The notes: generated by a model not told the origin, from the letters alone. DNA of 47,783 nt from Cystobacter ferrugineus (GCF_001887355.1 NZ_MPIN01000020.1:380-48162); one strand, 5' to 3'. Shown: positions 28,138 to 36,813, counted from the stretch's first letter. Numbers and translations: made by a program.

Positions 28138-29019
28138 ATGGAATACGTGGGGGGTCTCTTCAGCGTGCTGACTGATCCGGAGTTGCTTGCGTCGCTGGCG
28201 ATTCTGGCGATCATTTTCACGCCCTTGCAGTACTTCTTTCCTCTGGTCCGCAAGCCCATGCGGCTGCGCCTCTCCAGCGCGGTTGATTTTGGCTTCCTCT
28301 GCTTGCTGATCCTGATTGGACCGTTCACCAGCGCGGTTCGTGGCTTCGTGGTGCTCACGGTCCTCTCCGGGTTGATCCATGGTTGGGAACCGAGCCAGAT
28401 GCAGGTGGGGCACGGTTTCATCGCGGCCCTGCCCATGTGGCTCAGGCTCCTCCTGCTTCCATTCATTCACGACTTCCTGGCCTACTGGGTGCATCGCTTC
28501 CAGCACACCCGATACTTCTGGCCATTCCATGCGGTGCATCACAGCTCGGAAGACGTGAACTGGATGTCGCTCTTCCGCTTCCATCCGGTCGACAACTTCT
28601 TCATGCACATCTGCCGGGGCGGCGGGCTGCTGATCATGGGCTTCCCGTTCACCGATATCGCCCTCTACGAGGGCACGTTCTTCTTCCTGATCGGCGCGTT
28701 CGCACACGCGAACCTCGACGTCCCCTTGCTCAACCGCGCTCCGTTCAAATACATGCTCATCGGCCCCCTGCTGCACCACTGGCATCACACCGCCGATGAG
28801 TCGGCCGCGGGGAAGAACATGGCGCTGGCCTTTCCGTTCTGGGACCGCCTCTTCGGCACGTTCATGCTGCCGGAGCAGCCGCCCTCCACCTATGGGCTCT
28901 CGGAGCCGATGGGCAGCTCCCTGCCACGTCTCGTCTTCCAGCCGTTCGTGCTCTTCTTCAAGAGCCTGTACCAGACGTTCCGCCCGCGCTCGTCGTCAAG
29001 CCGCAGCGCACCACTCTAG
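28138..29019 (+). CDS. Fatty acid hydroxylase/sterol desaturase-family membrane di-iron enzyme
   Basis: 293 residues, with hydrophobic helices near 15-35, 48-80, 95-117 and 165-190. The three histidine clusters of the family are present: HDFLAYWVHRFQHT (H111, H119, H123), HAVHHSSEDVNW (H131, H134, H135) and HHWHHT (213-217), which bind a di-iron centre in the membrane and use oxygen to hydroxylate or desaturate an alkyl chain. ATG 28138 follows AAGGAG at 12 bases; the frame is open further upstream without conserved sequence. It is first in line with the radical SAM gene, whose start is 18 bp downstream, so it probably belongs to the cluster and may tailor a lipid part of the product. Confidence 0.88.
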   Translation: MEYVGGLFSVLTDPELLASLAILAIIFTPLQYFFPLVRKPMRLRLSSAVDFGFLCLLILIGPFTSAVRGFVVLTVLSGLIHGWEPSQMQVGHGFIAALPMWLRLLLLPFIHDFLAYWVHRFQHTRYFWPFHAVHHSSEDVNWMSLFRFHPVDNFFMHICRGGGLLIMGFPFTDIALYEGTFFFLIGAFAHANLDVPLLNRAPFKYMLIGPLLHHWHHTADESAAGKNMALAFPFWDRLFGTFMLPEQPPSTYGLSEPMGSSLPRLVFQPFVLFFKSLYQTFRPRSSSSRSAPL

Positions 29020-29037
29020 GGTTGTCAGGAGTTCATC

Positions 29038-30501
29038 ATGGAAACCACACAGAACCTTCTTGGAACGCGCTACCGCAAGATGCCCTCCAGTGTCACCACC
29101 TGGTGGAACCTTCCTCCGAACCCCAACCTCACCTATGAGGAAGTTCTGCGCAGCTTGACGGAGGCGCCGGTATTTCCGGACTCCACGCTGCAGTTGTACA
29201 TCCACGTTCCCTACTGCGCGCTCACCTGTCGCTTCTGTTGTTTCTCCGGAGCCAACCACAACAAGCTGCGGACCATCGACCGCTTCTCCCGCCTGGTCGT
29301 CGAGCAGCTCAAGGAAATGGTGAACGCGACGAAGATGCGCGGGCGCCACGTGCGCAGCGTCTACGTCGGCGGTGGCAGCCCCGACCACCTCGGCAAGGAG
29401 ATTGGCTACATCCTCGGCGAGGTCCGCAAGCTGCCCGGTGTGGATGACCGCACCGAGGTCACCGTCGAGGCCAACTACTCCACCGTGTCGGACGAGTTCC
29501 TCGATGAGCTCATCCGCCACAACGTCACCAAGTTCAGCTGCGGGGTGCAGTCGCTGGATCCGAAGGTCCGCGAGTACATGCGCCTGCCGCGGAACCTGAG
29601 CAAGCTGTGGGACATCTTCAACCGCCTGCACGGCCGGATCCCGCTCATCGACGGCGACCTGCTCAATGGCCTTCCCGGTCAGGACCGGCGCATCTGCCTG
29701 AGTGACCTGACGCAGATGATGGAGCACCCCGCCATCAACTGCGTGAGCTCGTACCTGTACATTCCCACGGGTGCTCCGGGTGTCGTCGCGGCGTGCGCGA
29801 CCGGTGAACTGCCCCCCACGCCCACCCAGGAGGAGATTGCTCTCACGCGCTTGCTCGTCTTCTCGCAGTTTCAGCGTCGCGGCTGGGTTCGCCAGGGCAT
29901 CGAGACCTACATGAATCCCGATCGGGTCGCTCCCGAGCTCATGGAGCGCTGCCCTGGCAACGAGGGCATCGGTTCGAGGCGTTACGAGGACTTCCTGCTC
30001 GCCGCGGGCCCCATGGCCACGAGCTACGTCCCCGGCGGCCGGTTGGAGAACACGAACAACCTCGAACTGTGGTTCTCGGAGATGGAGAAGGGACGCCACC
30101 CGTTCTTCCTGCCCAAGTCCACGCCCGGACACCAGAAGGACATGACCCTGTGGGCCTTCCCGCTCGACAAGACGGGCCTGCCCAAGAAGCAGTACGAGCG
30201 TATCTGCGAGCCGGGCGTGTGCAGCGAGCATCAGCTCCGGACCTTCCATGAGTTCGTCGACGAGGGGCTGATCGTCGAGCGGCCCAACGGGGACGGCTAT
30301 GAGCTGTCGATCCTTGGGCAGGTCTTCAAGGGCTCGATGGTCGCGGACATGAAGAACCCGGCTTCGCGTGCGACCCTGGACGCGCAGATCGCCGAGGGCT
30401 TCGAACTGGCCAAGGCCATTGCCGCGGGCCTGCTCAAGGATGGCAATGCCGTGAACGACCGGCAGGCCGCCGACAAGGCGCTGCGGACGGTCCAGTCGTA
30501 G
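29038..30501 (+). CDS. HemW/HemN-like radical SAM enzyme
   Basis: 487 residues, start preceded by AGGAG at six bases. The iron-sulfur motif CxxxCxxC is Cys60, Cys64, Cys67 in HVPYCALTCRFCC; GGGSPDHLG and VTVEANYSTVSDEFL follow the coproporphyrinogen-oxidase-like pattern, and VQSLDPKVREYMRLPRNLS resembles HemN/HemW. It would cleave S-adenosylmethionine to a radical. True coproporphyrinogen oxidase is unlikely: the gene sits among ligases and not haem genes, and HemN-like enzymes are widely reused as cyclopropanases, methyltransferases or haem-degrading enzymes. Substrate unknown. Confidence 0.87.
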   Translation: METTQNLLGTRYRKMPSSVTTWWNLPPNPNLTYEEVLRSLTEAPVFPDSTLQLYIHVPYCALTCRFCCFSGANHNKLRTIDRFSRLVVEQLKEMVNATKMRGRHVRSVYVGGGSPDHLGKEIGYILGEVRKLPGVDDRTEVTVEANYSTVSDEFLDELIRHNVTKFSCGVQSLDPKVREYMRLPRNLSKLWDIFNRLHGRIPLIDGDLLNGLPGQDRRICLSDLTQMMEHPAINCVSSYLYIPTGAPGVVAACATGELPPTPTQEEIALTRLLVFSQFQRRGWVRQGIETYMNPDRVAPELMERCPGNEGIGSRRYEDFLLAAGPMATSYVPGGRLENTNNLELWFSEMEKGRHPFFLPKSTPGHQKDMTLWAFPLDKTGLPKKQYERICEPGVCSEHQLRTFHEFVDEGLIVERPNGDGYELSILGQVFKGSMVADMKNPASRATLDAQIAEGFELAKAIAAGLLKDGNAVNDRQAADKALRTVQS

Positions 30502-30533
30502 GAGGACGCCTTCTCTCTGGCGCACGAGACGTC

Positions 30534-31487
30534 ATGGCGACCATTGGCTTGTGGATGTACCGAAACGATGGCGGTGACGAGATCGTCGCCGCCTTGAGTG
30601 CCGCGCTCGTGAAGCGCGGCCACACCGTCATTGAAAACTGTGACCTGCCCCGCTGCATCGTCATGAACGGGCAGGTCATCAACCCTGACGGCGTGAACCT
30701 GTCCGAGCTCGACCTCCTCTACCACATGAACGTCGACGAGCAGACCGAGCACCAGATGGAGATGCTCGGGGCGGTGGAGAGGTCGGGCGTGACGCTCGTC
30801 AACTCCTTCCAGGCCTGCATGAAGGCTCGAGACAAGTTCGTCACCAATCAACTGCTACGGCAGGCGGGGCTGTCCGTGCCCCCGTCGGCGCTCGTGCCCT
30901 CGAACGTGCTGAGCCCGGTCCGAAAGCTTTTCGACCAGTGGGGCAAGCTGCTCGTCAAGTCGCGCTTCGGCCACGGCGGCAAGGCCATTGCGCTCTTCGA
31001 CAACTACGACCAGTTCGTCGATTTCAGCCAGTTCACGGCCTCGAGCACCCCCAACTATTACCTCGAGAAGTTCATCCATTTCGGCGAGCACGACTACCGG
31101 GTTGAACTGCTCGATGGCGCGGTGATTGGCGGCTACGCCCGCAGCCGGACCCACCCCTTCAAGACGAACGTGAGCGCTGGCGGGAAGATGACCCCGATGC
31201 CACCGTCGCGCGAGCACCAGGAGTTGGCCCGCTCGGCCGCGGCGGTCCTCGGCATCACGACCACCATCGTGGACATCATCCGCTGTGCCGACACGGGCCA
31301 GGACTACATCACCGAGGTGAACCATATCATGGGCATCTTCGTGGAAGCGGGGATGCGCCGCAGCCCGAAGACCGTGGTGAAGACGGTCGATCCGTCGTTC
31401 GCCTACGACGAGAAGAAGCTCAAGATGCTCACTGACTACCTCGTGTCGGCCGCGGAACGTGCGAGCCGGGCCAGAGCACGCTCCTAG
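30534..31487 (+). CDS. RimK-like ATP-grasp ligase
   Basis: 317 residues. N-terminal half (IGLWMYRNDGGDEIVAAL, VNSFQACMKARDKFVTNQLL) and central GKLLVKSRFGHGGKAI with the ATP-binding lysine, then FGEHDYRVELLDGAVIGGYAR and the metal-binding end TEVNHIMGIFVE fit RimK/LysX-type ATP-grasp enzymes, which join a carboxylate, via acyl phosphate, to an amine. An AGGAGG lies 27 bases upstream of ATG 30534, too far to serve that start well, so the true initiation is slightly uncertain. It is followed by a convergent second ATP-grasp. Confidence 0.87.
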   Translation: MATIGLWMYRNDGGDEIVAALSAALVKRGHTVIENCDLPRCIVMNGQVINPDGVNLSELDLLYHMNVDEQTEHQMEMLGAVERSGVTLVNSFQACMKARDKFVTNQLLRQAGLSVPPSALVPSNVLSPVRKLFDQWGKLLVKSRFGHGGKAIALFDNYDQFVDFSQFTASSTPNYYLEKFIHFGEHDYRVELLDGAVIGGYARSRTHPFKTNVSAGGKMTPMPPSREHQELARSAAAVLGITTTIVDIIRCADTGQDYITEVNHIMGIFVEAGMRRSPKTVVKTVDPSFAYDEKKLKMLTDYLVSAAERASRARARS

Positions 31488-31685
31488 CGAGAATCGACGT
31501 GCCGCTTGACGCTCCTCAATGACTGCGTGATGCGGCGGGCCGTGACTCCTGTCCGGAGATGCCGAGGCTTCTCGAGCGGCGTTCTCCGGTCTCGAATTGC
31601 GCGACGAACCTTGTCAACCCGTCGCGCATCGACCGGGCCGACCACCCGGAGGAGTCGGCTCCCGTCTCGCCCTCCTGTGACGCCA

Positions 31686-32933
31686 TCACTCCACGACGAA
31701 GCCCGTACGCGCGAGCTCGAGCAACCGACGGTAGTCCCGCTCGAGCTCGTCGGAGGTCTCCGCGATCAAATCCACGAGGGCGACCTCGGTTTGCAGGTCG
31801 ACCGTCTTGGGCAGGCGATCACCAATCGCTCGCTTGATGCGCATCCAGGCGAATGTCGGCAGTTCCTTCGCGGTGTTCGCGAGCGGGATCGCGGTGATGA
31901 TCCCCTCCTGCATGCTGGGGACGGAGACGCGGATGCAGCGCCGCCGCAACTCGTATGGCTGGCGCGTGCGCGCGAAGAAGCGCGGCTTGTCGAGGTAGGC
32001 ATCGAGCGTGAGCTCGGCCTGGTTATGACCGAGACAGACCGTATCGGTCTGGGGATTGGTCGCTCCCGCGAGGCGCGCACCAATCTCGACGAGCACGGGG
32101 CCACGCTCCGTGAGCATGATCTCCGCGTGCGCGGGTCCGAAGCGGATGCCGAGCGCGTCGAGGACCTTCAGCGCATAGGTGCGCAACTGCTCCTGCTCCT
32201 CTCCCGAGAATGGCAGGAGCACGTCCCGGTCGTACACGATGTGCCCCTCGGGGGTGAGCCGCTTGTCGTAGGCCCACATGTCGCTCACGAAGTGGAAGCC
32301 GTCACAAGAGACCGTGTTGACCACGTACTCCCGGCCGCGCAGGAATTCCTGCACGAGGAACGCCTCGTTCGGTGTGTCGAAGATCGTCGAACTCGAGAGG
32401 ACGCGTTGTGCCGCGGCGCGCAATTCCTCGTCGCTTCCACAGACCCGCACGGCATCGGTGCCGCCGCTGGCGAGCGGCTTGACGACCACCGGATACGCGA
32501 GCTCCTGGTGCACCCATCCGCAGGCGGCGTCGATCTCCGTGAAGACGGCACCGCGGGGCGCCCGCAGTCCGGCGGCGCGCAGCGCGTCTGCCATGGCCGC
32601 CTTGTCGCGCCGGGCCCGGCTCAGTGCCACTCCGTTGGAGTCACTCTTCAGGGCGGTCGACAGGGCATCCGCCAGCTCGACGCCTGTCTCGAAGCCAGCG
32701 AAAACCGCCGCCACGCGGAGGGAGCGCAGGCGATTGGCGACTTCTTCCACGTCCCCGCGGAAGACGATGTCGCTGACGTAGCGGTCGCGCATCAAGGAGC
32801 CGGCGAACAGACGCAGCCGGGTGTCGGAACTTTGAACGTGTACGACCGGGATGCCGCGCGCTTGCAGCATGGGAAGCAGGTGGTTCGCGGGTCCGTAGCC
32901 ATCGACGATTGCACAGGATGGAGAGGTGTCCAT
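31686..32933 (-). CDS. ATP-grasp amino-acid ligase-like enzyme (opposite strand)
   Basis: 415 residues from ATG 32931-32933 (MDTSPSCAIVDGYGPANHLL). ATP-grasp core: YPVVVKPLASGGTDAVRV, the central VQEFLRGREYVVNTVS, and EIGARLAGATNPQTDT, the metal/ATP motif typical of BacD-like L-amino acid ligases and carbamoyl-phosphate-type ligases. It likely makes an amide between an amino acid or other acid and an amine. It is the only cluster gene on the minus strand; its start faces the PaaK-like gene across a shared control region. Only about 29% of the N terminus can be aligned by eye with confidence. Confidence 0.85.
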   Translation of the reverse strand: MDTSPSCAIVDGYGPANHLLPMLQARGIPVVHVQSSDTRLRLFAGSLMRDRYVSDIVFRGDVEEVANRLRSLRVAAVFAGFETGVELADALSTALKSDSNGVALSRARRDKAAMADALRAAGLRAPRGAVFTEIDAACGWVHQELAYPVVVKPLASGGTDAVRVCGSDEELRAAAQRVLSSSTIFDTPNEAFLVQEFLRGREYVVNTVSCDGFHFVSDMWAYDKRLTPEGHIVYDRDVLLPFSGEEQEQLRTYALKVLDALGIRFGPAHAEIMLTERGPVLVEIGARLAGATNPQTDTVCLGHNQAELTLDAYLDKPRFFARTRQPYELRRRCIRVSVPSMQEGIITAIPLANTAKELPTFAWMRIKRAIGDRLPKTVDLQTEVALVDLIAETSDELERDYRRLLELARTGFVVE

Positions 32934-32954
32934 GATAGTGCCAGACGCTAACAT

Positions 32955-33116
32955 ATGGCTCTGTATGCGCACAGCGCGCATTCGCGAGTCCACATGGCTC
33001 GCTCCCGGCTGCCCGGCGAGCCGCTCGTGGGCTGCTTCACCCAAGACTCAAACTCGTGCCGCCCACCGTGTAACGGTTTCGCGTCGTGGCGCGCGGCGCC
33101 AAGGGCATTCAAGTGA
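32955..33116 (+). CDS. Candidate 53-residue small ORF, possible precursor peptide
   Basis: An open frame ATG 32955 to TGA 33114 in the divergent gap of the cluster encodes a 53-residue peptide with three cysteines in the second half (GCFTQDSNSCRPPC). No ribosome site is visible in front of ATG 32955 or the internal ATG. Reported because PGM1-type ligases, one of which is in this cluster, are known to act on ribosomally made peptides; in a GC-rich genome such a frame may be chance. Confidence 0.2.
   Translation: MALYAHSAHSRVHMARSRLPGEPLVGCFTQDSNSCRPPCNGFASWRAAPRAFK
32965..32981. promoter_or_regulatory. Inverted repeat in the divergent control region
   Basis: ATGCGC (32965-32970) and GCGCAT (32976-32981), perfect 6-bp arms, five bases apart, about 30 bp upstream of the minus-strand ATP-grasp start. 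A possible operator for the divergent pair. Confidence 0.25.
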
Positions 33117-33137
33117 CTGGCAAATGATGAAGTGCAC

Positions 33138-33167
33138 TTGACGGGGGGCGTGGCTCCCCGGTTAAAT
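33138..33167 (+). promoter_or_regulatory. Promoter-like pair for the PaaK-like gene
   Basis: TTGACG (33138-33143), 18-bp spacer, TTAAAT (33162-33167). Transcription would begin near 33174, downstream of the ATG at 33166, which is one reason to place the start of the following gene at GTG 33214. Confidence 0.4.
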
Positions 33168-33213
33168 GCGTCGCAACCTGTCTATATTTTGTATTTTTGG
33201 GGGAACTCAACCC

Positions 33214-34458
33214 GTGAGAATCGCGCAGTCGATCCGTGATGTTCCCATGTATCGGACCTCCCTCGGCCCGAGCATCGACGATCTCTCCGACCCGGTAGAT
33301 CTGACGCATCTGCCACTGCTGGACCGTCGGAACCTCGTTGAGAGTTTTCCACGGCTGTGGATGACGCCCTCTTTGCAGACGGCCATCCATAAGGATGCGG
33401 TCGAGTACACGACGACGTCGGGCACTTCGGGTACCCGCATGCCGATCGTGCGCAAGCGCGATTGGTGGCAGGACGAGTATGTCCGGACGTATCGCTACAA
33501 TAGCCTGCTGCGTCACTACCAGGTGGGCCGCCAGCCGAAGGTGATCCTCACCACGGCCGTGTGCTCGGCGAACGTCTGCCATGCGTCGAGTCCGTCTTAC
33601 GAGGATCGCCTCCGTGGCACCACGCTCTATCTCAATCAGAGCGATGCTCCGTCGAAGTGGACCGACGCCGACATCAAGCGCATGGTCGAGGAACTCGCCC
33701 GGCATCGGCCGGTCTATCTCGACGCCGACGCCTTCTATCTCGCCACCTTCCTCCAACGTGTCGAGCGCCTGGGGCTCGTGCGCGACCTCTTCCGTCCCGA
33801 GGTGCTGACCCTGAGCTACGAGTTGACGCCCACGTGTACGCGAGCGTACATCGCGAGCGTCCTCCAGGTTCCCATCTTCGAGCTCTTCGGCTCCACCGAG
33901 GCGGGCTATACATTTGTCGAATCAGACGGACGCATCGTCCGCTGTCCCGAGTTGTCCGTCGTCGAGGCGCTGCCCTACCGGCCGGCGGAGCGCATCTTCC
34001 GGCTGGTGACCACCTCGTTGAAGAACGAGTACATGCCACTCATCCGGTTCTTCAGCGGCGATCTCGTCCGGCTGCCGGCCGGGGCGGAACTCGAGGGGAC
34101 CCGGATTCCCGATCACGGCTGGGTGGAACGCTTCATGGGGCGCGAGCAGGATTGCGTGCGCGCCAGTGATGGCTCCGCTGTCACGCCCGGCGAGATCGAC
34201 GATGCCGTCGGCGCCGCCAACGGGACCATGCTCTACTACCAGCTCACCGAGCGTGCCGCGGGCGACATGGTGCTGTCCTATGTCGCGGCGACGCCAGCGG
34301 GGGTCGCTCCGGAGGTGATCTCCGGCGTGGTCGAGCGGCTTACCCGTCTGATGGGTCCCACTGGCCGCGTCGCGGTCGAGGCGGTCGGCTCGCTGTCGCC
34401 GATGGCCAGTGGCAAGTTTGGCACCACACGTCGGCGCGCCACCCCGGCGGACGCCTGA
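33214..34458 (+). CDS. PaaK-like adenylate-forming enzyme
   Basis: 414 residues from GTG 33214, preceded by GGGGGAA; an ATG at 33166 is in frame but lies on the promoter. The opening IRDVPMYRTSL is the usual front of phenylacetate-CoA-ligase-like proteins. P-loop YTTTSGTSGTRMPI (65-78), ELFGSTEAGY for adenine binding, IRFFSGDL and the C-terminal lysine Lys401 in ASGKFGTTRR support carboxylate adenylation. It is a compact stand-alone activating enzyme with no carrier protein domain. The next gene, a cysteine desulfurase, starts 10 bp downstream, hinting that the activated acyl group meets sulfur or an amine. Confidence 0.85.
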   Translation: MRIAQSIRDVPMYRTSLGPSIDDLSDPVDLTHLPLLDRRNLVESFPRLWMTPSLQTAIHKDAVEYTTTSGTSGTRMPIVRKRDWWQDEYVRTYRYNSLLRHYQVGRQPKVILTTAVCSANVCHASSPSYEDRLRGTTLYLNQSDAPSKWTDADIKRMVEELARHRPVYLDADAFYLATFLQRVERLGLVRDLFRPEVLTLSYELTPTCTRAYIASVLQVPIFELFGSTEAGYTFVESDGRIVRCPELSVVEALPYRPAERIFRLVTTSLKNEYMPLIRFFSGDLVRLPAGAELEGTRIPDHGWVERFMGREQDCVRASDGSAVTPGEIDDAVGAANGTMLYYQLTERAAGDMVLSYVAATPAGVAPEVISGVVERLTRLMGPTGRVAVEAVGSLSPMASGKFGTTRRRATPADA

Positions 34459-34468
34459 GGATGGCATC

Positions 34469-35701
34469 ATGAGCAGGACTTCGCTCGCGGCGTCGCTGGC
34501 CGCCCCCGTCACATCCATTGGCAGTGCCTGGGCGGCCGATTTTCCCGCCCTCAAGGCGCATGGCCGAGGTTCCTATCTCGACAGCGCGGCCACGGCACTC
34601 AAGCCGACTGTCGTCACCGACGCCGTGGTCAGGTTCTACCGTGAGGAGACGGCGCCCGTACACCGAGGCAGCTATCGCGCCGCCGAGCGCGTCACGGAAA
34701 CATTTGAAGCGGCGCGCCAGACCATTGCGGCTTTCATTGGTGCCTCGACGCATGAAGTCGCCTTCTTCTCGAGCTGCACGGACGCCATCAACCAGGTGGC
34801 GGCTGGCCTCGAGCTCGGGAAGGACGACGAGGTCGTCCTTTCGGTGCTCGAGCACAACTCGAACCTCGCGCCGTGGCTCGAGCGGGTACGTGTCCGTTGC
34901 GTCGGTGTAGGGGCCGACGGCCGTATCGATCCCGCGCAGCTCGATGCGGCGATCGGGCCCCGCACGAAGCTGGTCACCTGCACCGCCGTGTCGAACGTCA
35001 CCGGCAACGTGCAGCCCATCGCGGAAATCTGTGCCGTTGCGCGTCGGCGGGGTGTTCCCACGTTGATCGACGCGGCCCAGGCCGTCGGTCACACCGTGGT
35101 CGACGTCCGTGCCATCGGCTGCGACTTCCTCGCCTTCTCGGGCCACAAGGTGTTCGGCCCGTCTGGAGTTGGAGTCCTCTATGGCCGGGAGGAGAGCTTC
35201 GAGCGGTTGCGGCCGCTGCGCGTCGGTGGAGGAGCGATCACCCGCATCGATGGAGAGCGCATCTTCTATCGTGCCGGTCACCAGCGGCTCGAGTCTGGCA
35301 CCCCCAACATCGAAGGGGTGATTGGCCTGAGCGCGGCGATCGAGTACCTGGTGAACAATGACTTTCCCGCGATGGTGCGCCACCAGCGTGAACTCGAGGC
35401 GTACGCCTGGCAACGCCTTTCGAGCATCGACGCGCTGCACTGGCCGTTCCCTCGCGCCCAGGAACGGATCCCGATCTTCAGCTTCTCTTCCAAGCGCTCG
35501 AACGTGGACCTTTCGATGATCGCGGCGCTGCTGGCCGACAACTATGGTATTGCCGTACGTATCGGACAGCACTGTTGCCATCCCTTGTTCGCGGCCAGCG
35601 ACACATACGGCGCCATCCGCGCCTCGTTCCACATCTACAACAGCGCGGTTGATGTTGACCGCCTGGCGGATGCGCTCTCCGAACTGGCCATGCTGTTCTG
35701 A
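34469..35701 (+). CDS. SufS-like cysteine desulfurase / class V aminotransferase
   Basis: 410 residues, ATG 34469 chosen for the TGAGG site. PLP lysine Lys227 in FSGHKVFGPSGVGVLYG; HEVAFFSSCTDAINQVA and DAAQAVGH support the fold. A cysteine, Cys369, sits where SufS enzymes carry the persulfide residue (RIGQHCCHP for RxGHHCAxP), so sulfur transfer from cysteine is likely; a lyase acting on another amino acid is the alternative. No SufE, IscU or other Suf gene is near, so it is not a housekeeping Fe-S locus. Confidence 0.86.
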   Translation: MSRTSLAASLAAPVTSIGSAWAADFPALKAHGRGSYLDSAATALKPTVVTDAVVRFYREETAPVHRGSYRAAERVTETFEAARQTIAAFIGASTHEVAFFSSCTDAINQVAAGLELGKDDEVVLSVLEHNSNLAPWLERVRVRCVGVGADGRIDPAQLDAAIGPRTKLVTCTAVSNVTGNVQPIAEICAVARRRGVPTLIDAAQAVGHTVVDVRAIGCDFLAFSGHKVFGPSGVGVLYGREESFERLRPLRVGGGAITRIDGERIFYRAGHQRLESGTPNIEGVIGLSAAIEYLVNNDFPAMVRHQRELEAYAWQRLSSIDALHWPFPRAQERIPIFSFSSKRSNVDLSMIAALLADNYGIAVRIGQHCCHPLFAASDTYGAIRASFHIYNSAVDVDRLADALSELAMLF

Positions 35702-35766
35702 GTCACGGTTCGCATTCCAGACCGCGTGCCGCCGGGCGTCATGCGGCAACGGCCTGAGAGGGAAGT

Positions 35767-35825
35767 GAGTGATTCACTCCCCATTCCGCGGTTTCTTGAC
35801 TTCCCTGTCTTGTGTGCGTTATGTC
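35767..35825 (+). promoter_or_regulatory. Palindrome plus promoter-like pair before the second radical SAM gene
   Basis: GAGTGATTCACTC (35767-35779) is a perfect palindrome with a one-base centre. Seventeen bases on are TTGACT (35796-35801) and, after 18 bp, TATGTC (35820-35825). A start of transcription near 35832 would leave about 28 bases before ATG 35860. Together they look like a regulated promoter dividing the cluster into two transcripts. Confidence 0.4.
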
Positions 35826-35859
35826 TGCCGTTCAATCAACTTTCATTCAAGGATAGACG

Positions 35860-36813
35860 ATGGGGTTCCGAAAAGTCCTGGTCAACCTCGAAGCAACACC
35901 GTCGTGTCCCGCCGCCTGTGCGATGTGTCCACGGGATCTCATCAGTGACCAAGGGTACATGTCGATCGAGACGATGGAGAAGGTCATCTCCCAGGTCGAC
36001 ACGTCCATGTCCTGGGAGATTGATCTCGCCGGACGCGGTGAGCCCACCCTCCATCCGCAGTTGCTCGAGCTTGCCAAGATCATGGCCAGGCCTGGGGTGC
36101 TGACTGGGATCGTCACGACGGGAGTCGCCATGACGCCGCCCAACGTGGAGGCCCTGGAGAAGCATTTCGGCGTCATTCGCCTCTCCGTCAGCTCCTATGT
36201 TCGCTCCATCTTCGAGAAGGTCCACATCGGCCTCAACTTCGAGAAGATCTGGCGGAACGTCGAAACGCTGGCCCGGGTGGGTGCCCACAAGACGGTGATC
36301 CATCTGACGGGTGGACCGGTCATCTATGATGGCCTGCCGGAGACGGTCGCGCATCTGCGGAAGCTTGGTTTCCAGCGCTTCAAGTTGCTCACGCTCTGGA
36401 ACCGCGGCGGGCATTTCCAGTCGAACGAGGACCGCGACCGGCGCAAGGCGCTCATCAGCGAGCTGGGCCTCGAGACAGGGGAAGACGAGGTGTGGGCGAG
36501 CGAGGGCCGTATGCGCTTCGTCAGCGACATCGCGTTCAACAAGCTGCGCAACCCGAAGTACTGCCCCATTGGCGCGAGCAGCGTCTCCATCTCCTACAAG
36601 GGAGACATCCTCGGCTGCTTCCAGGACTTCGGGCACATATCGGTTGTCGGCAACGTCCACCAGATGGACATCCGTACACACCTCGAGCGGCGTTACTCCG
36701 AGCTCGGCAACATGAAGATCTGCCAGGGATGTGACGCGCACAAGGTGTCGCTCTTCCAGGTGGCGCAGACGAAGAAGCGCGAGGCCCCCCTGCCAGCGAT
36801 TTCTTCTTCCTAG
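35860..36813 (+). CDS. Radical SAM enzyme with C-terminal cysteine cluster
   Basis: 317 residues, start preceded by AAGGA. The motif CxxxCxxC is Cys16, Cys20, Cys23 in SCPAACAMCPRD. C-terminal cysteines in KYCPIGA, GDILGCFQDFG and KICQGCDAHK resemble SPASM/twitch auxiliary iron-sulfur ligands found in peptide- and carbohydrate-modifying radical enzymes. Distinct in type from the HemW-like enzyme 6 kb upstream. Substrate unknown; peptide or amino acid modification is the leading guess. Confidence 0.86.
   Translation: MGFRKVLVNLEATPSCPAACAMCPRDLISDQGYMSIETMEKVISQVDTSMSWEIDLAGRGEPTLHPQLLELAKIMARPGVLTGIVTTGVAMTPPNVEALEKHFGVIRLSVSSYVRSIFEKVHIGLNFEKIWRNVETLARVGAHKTVIHLTGGPVIYDGLPETVAHLRKLGFQRFKLLTLWNRGGHFQSNEDRDRRKALISELGLETGEDEVWASEGRMRFVSDIAFNKLRNPKYCPIGASSVSISYKGDILGCFQDFGHISVVGNVHQMDIRTHLERRYSELGNMKICQGCDAHKVSLFQVAQTKKREAPLPAISSS

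Noticed and set aside
29038..30501. Housekeeping coproporphyrinogen oxidase HemN
   Set aside because: No haem genes nearby, and the gene is embedded among ligase and tailoring genes; the similarity is to the broad HemN/HemW family only.
31488..31685. Precursor peptide in the convergent gap between the first two ATP-grasp genes
   Set aside because: Only chance frames that run antisense into the second ATP-grasp gene; no start signal.
34469..35701. Part of a standard Suf Fe-S assembly locus
   Set aside because: No sufB, C, D, E or U genes in the window; neighbours are biosynthetic.
35821..35856. Eleven-codon frame just before the second radical SAM gene
   Set aside because: No ribosome site and overlaps the proposed -10 box; too short to support without conservation.
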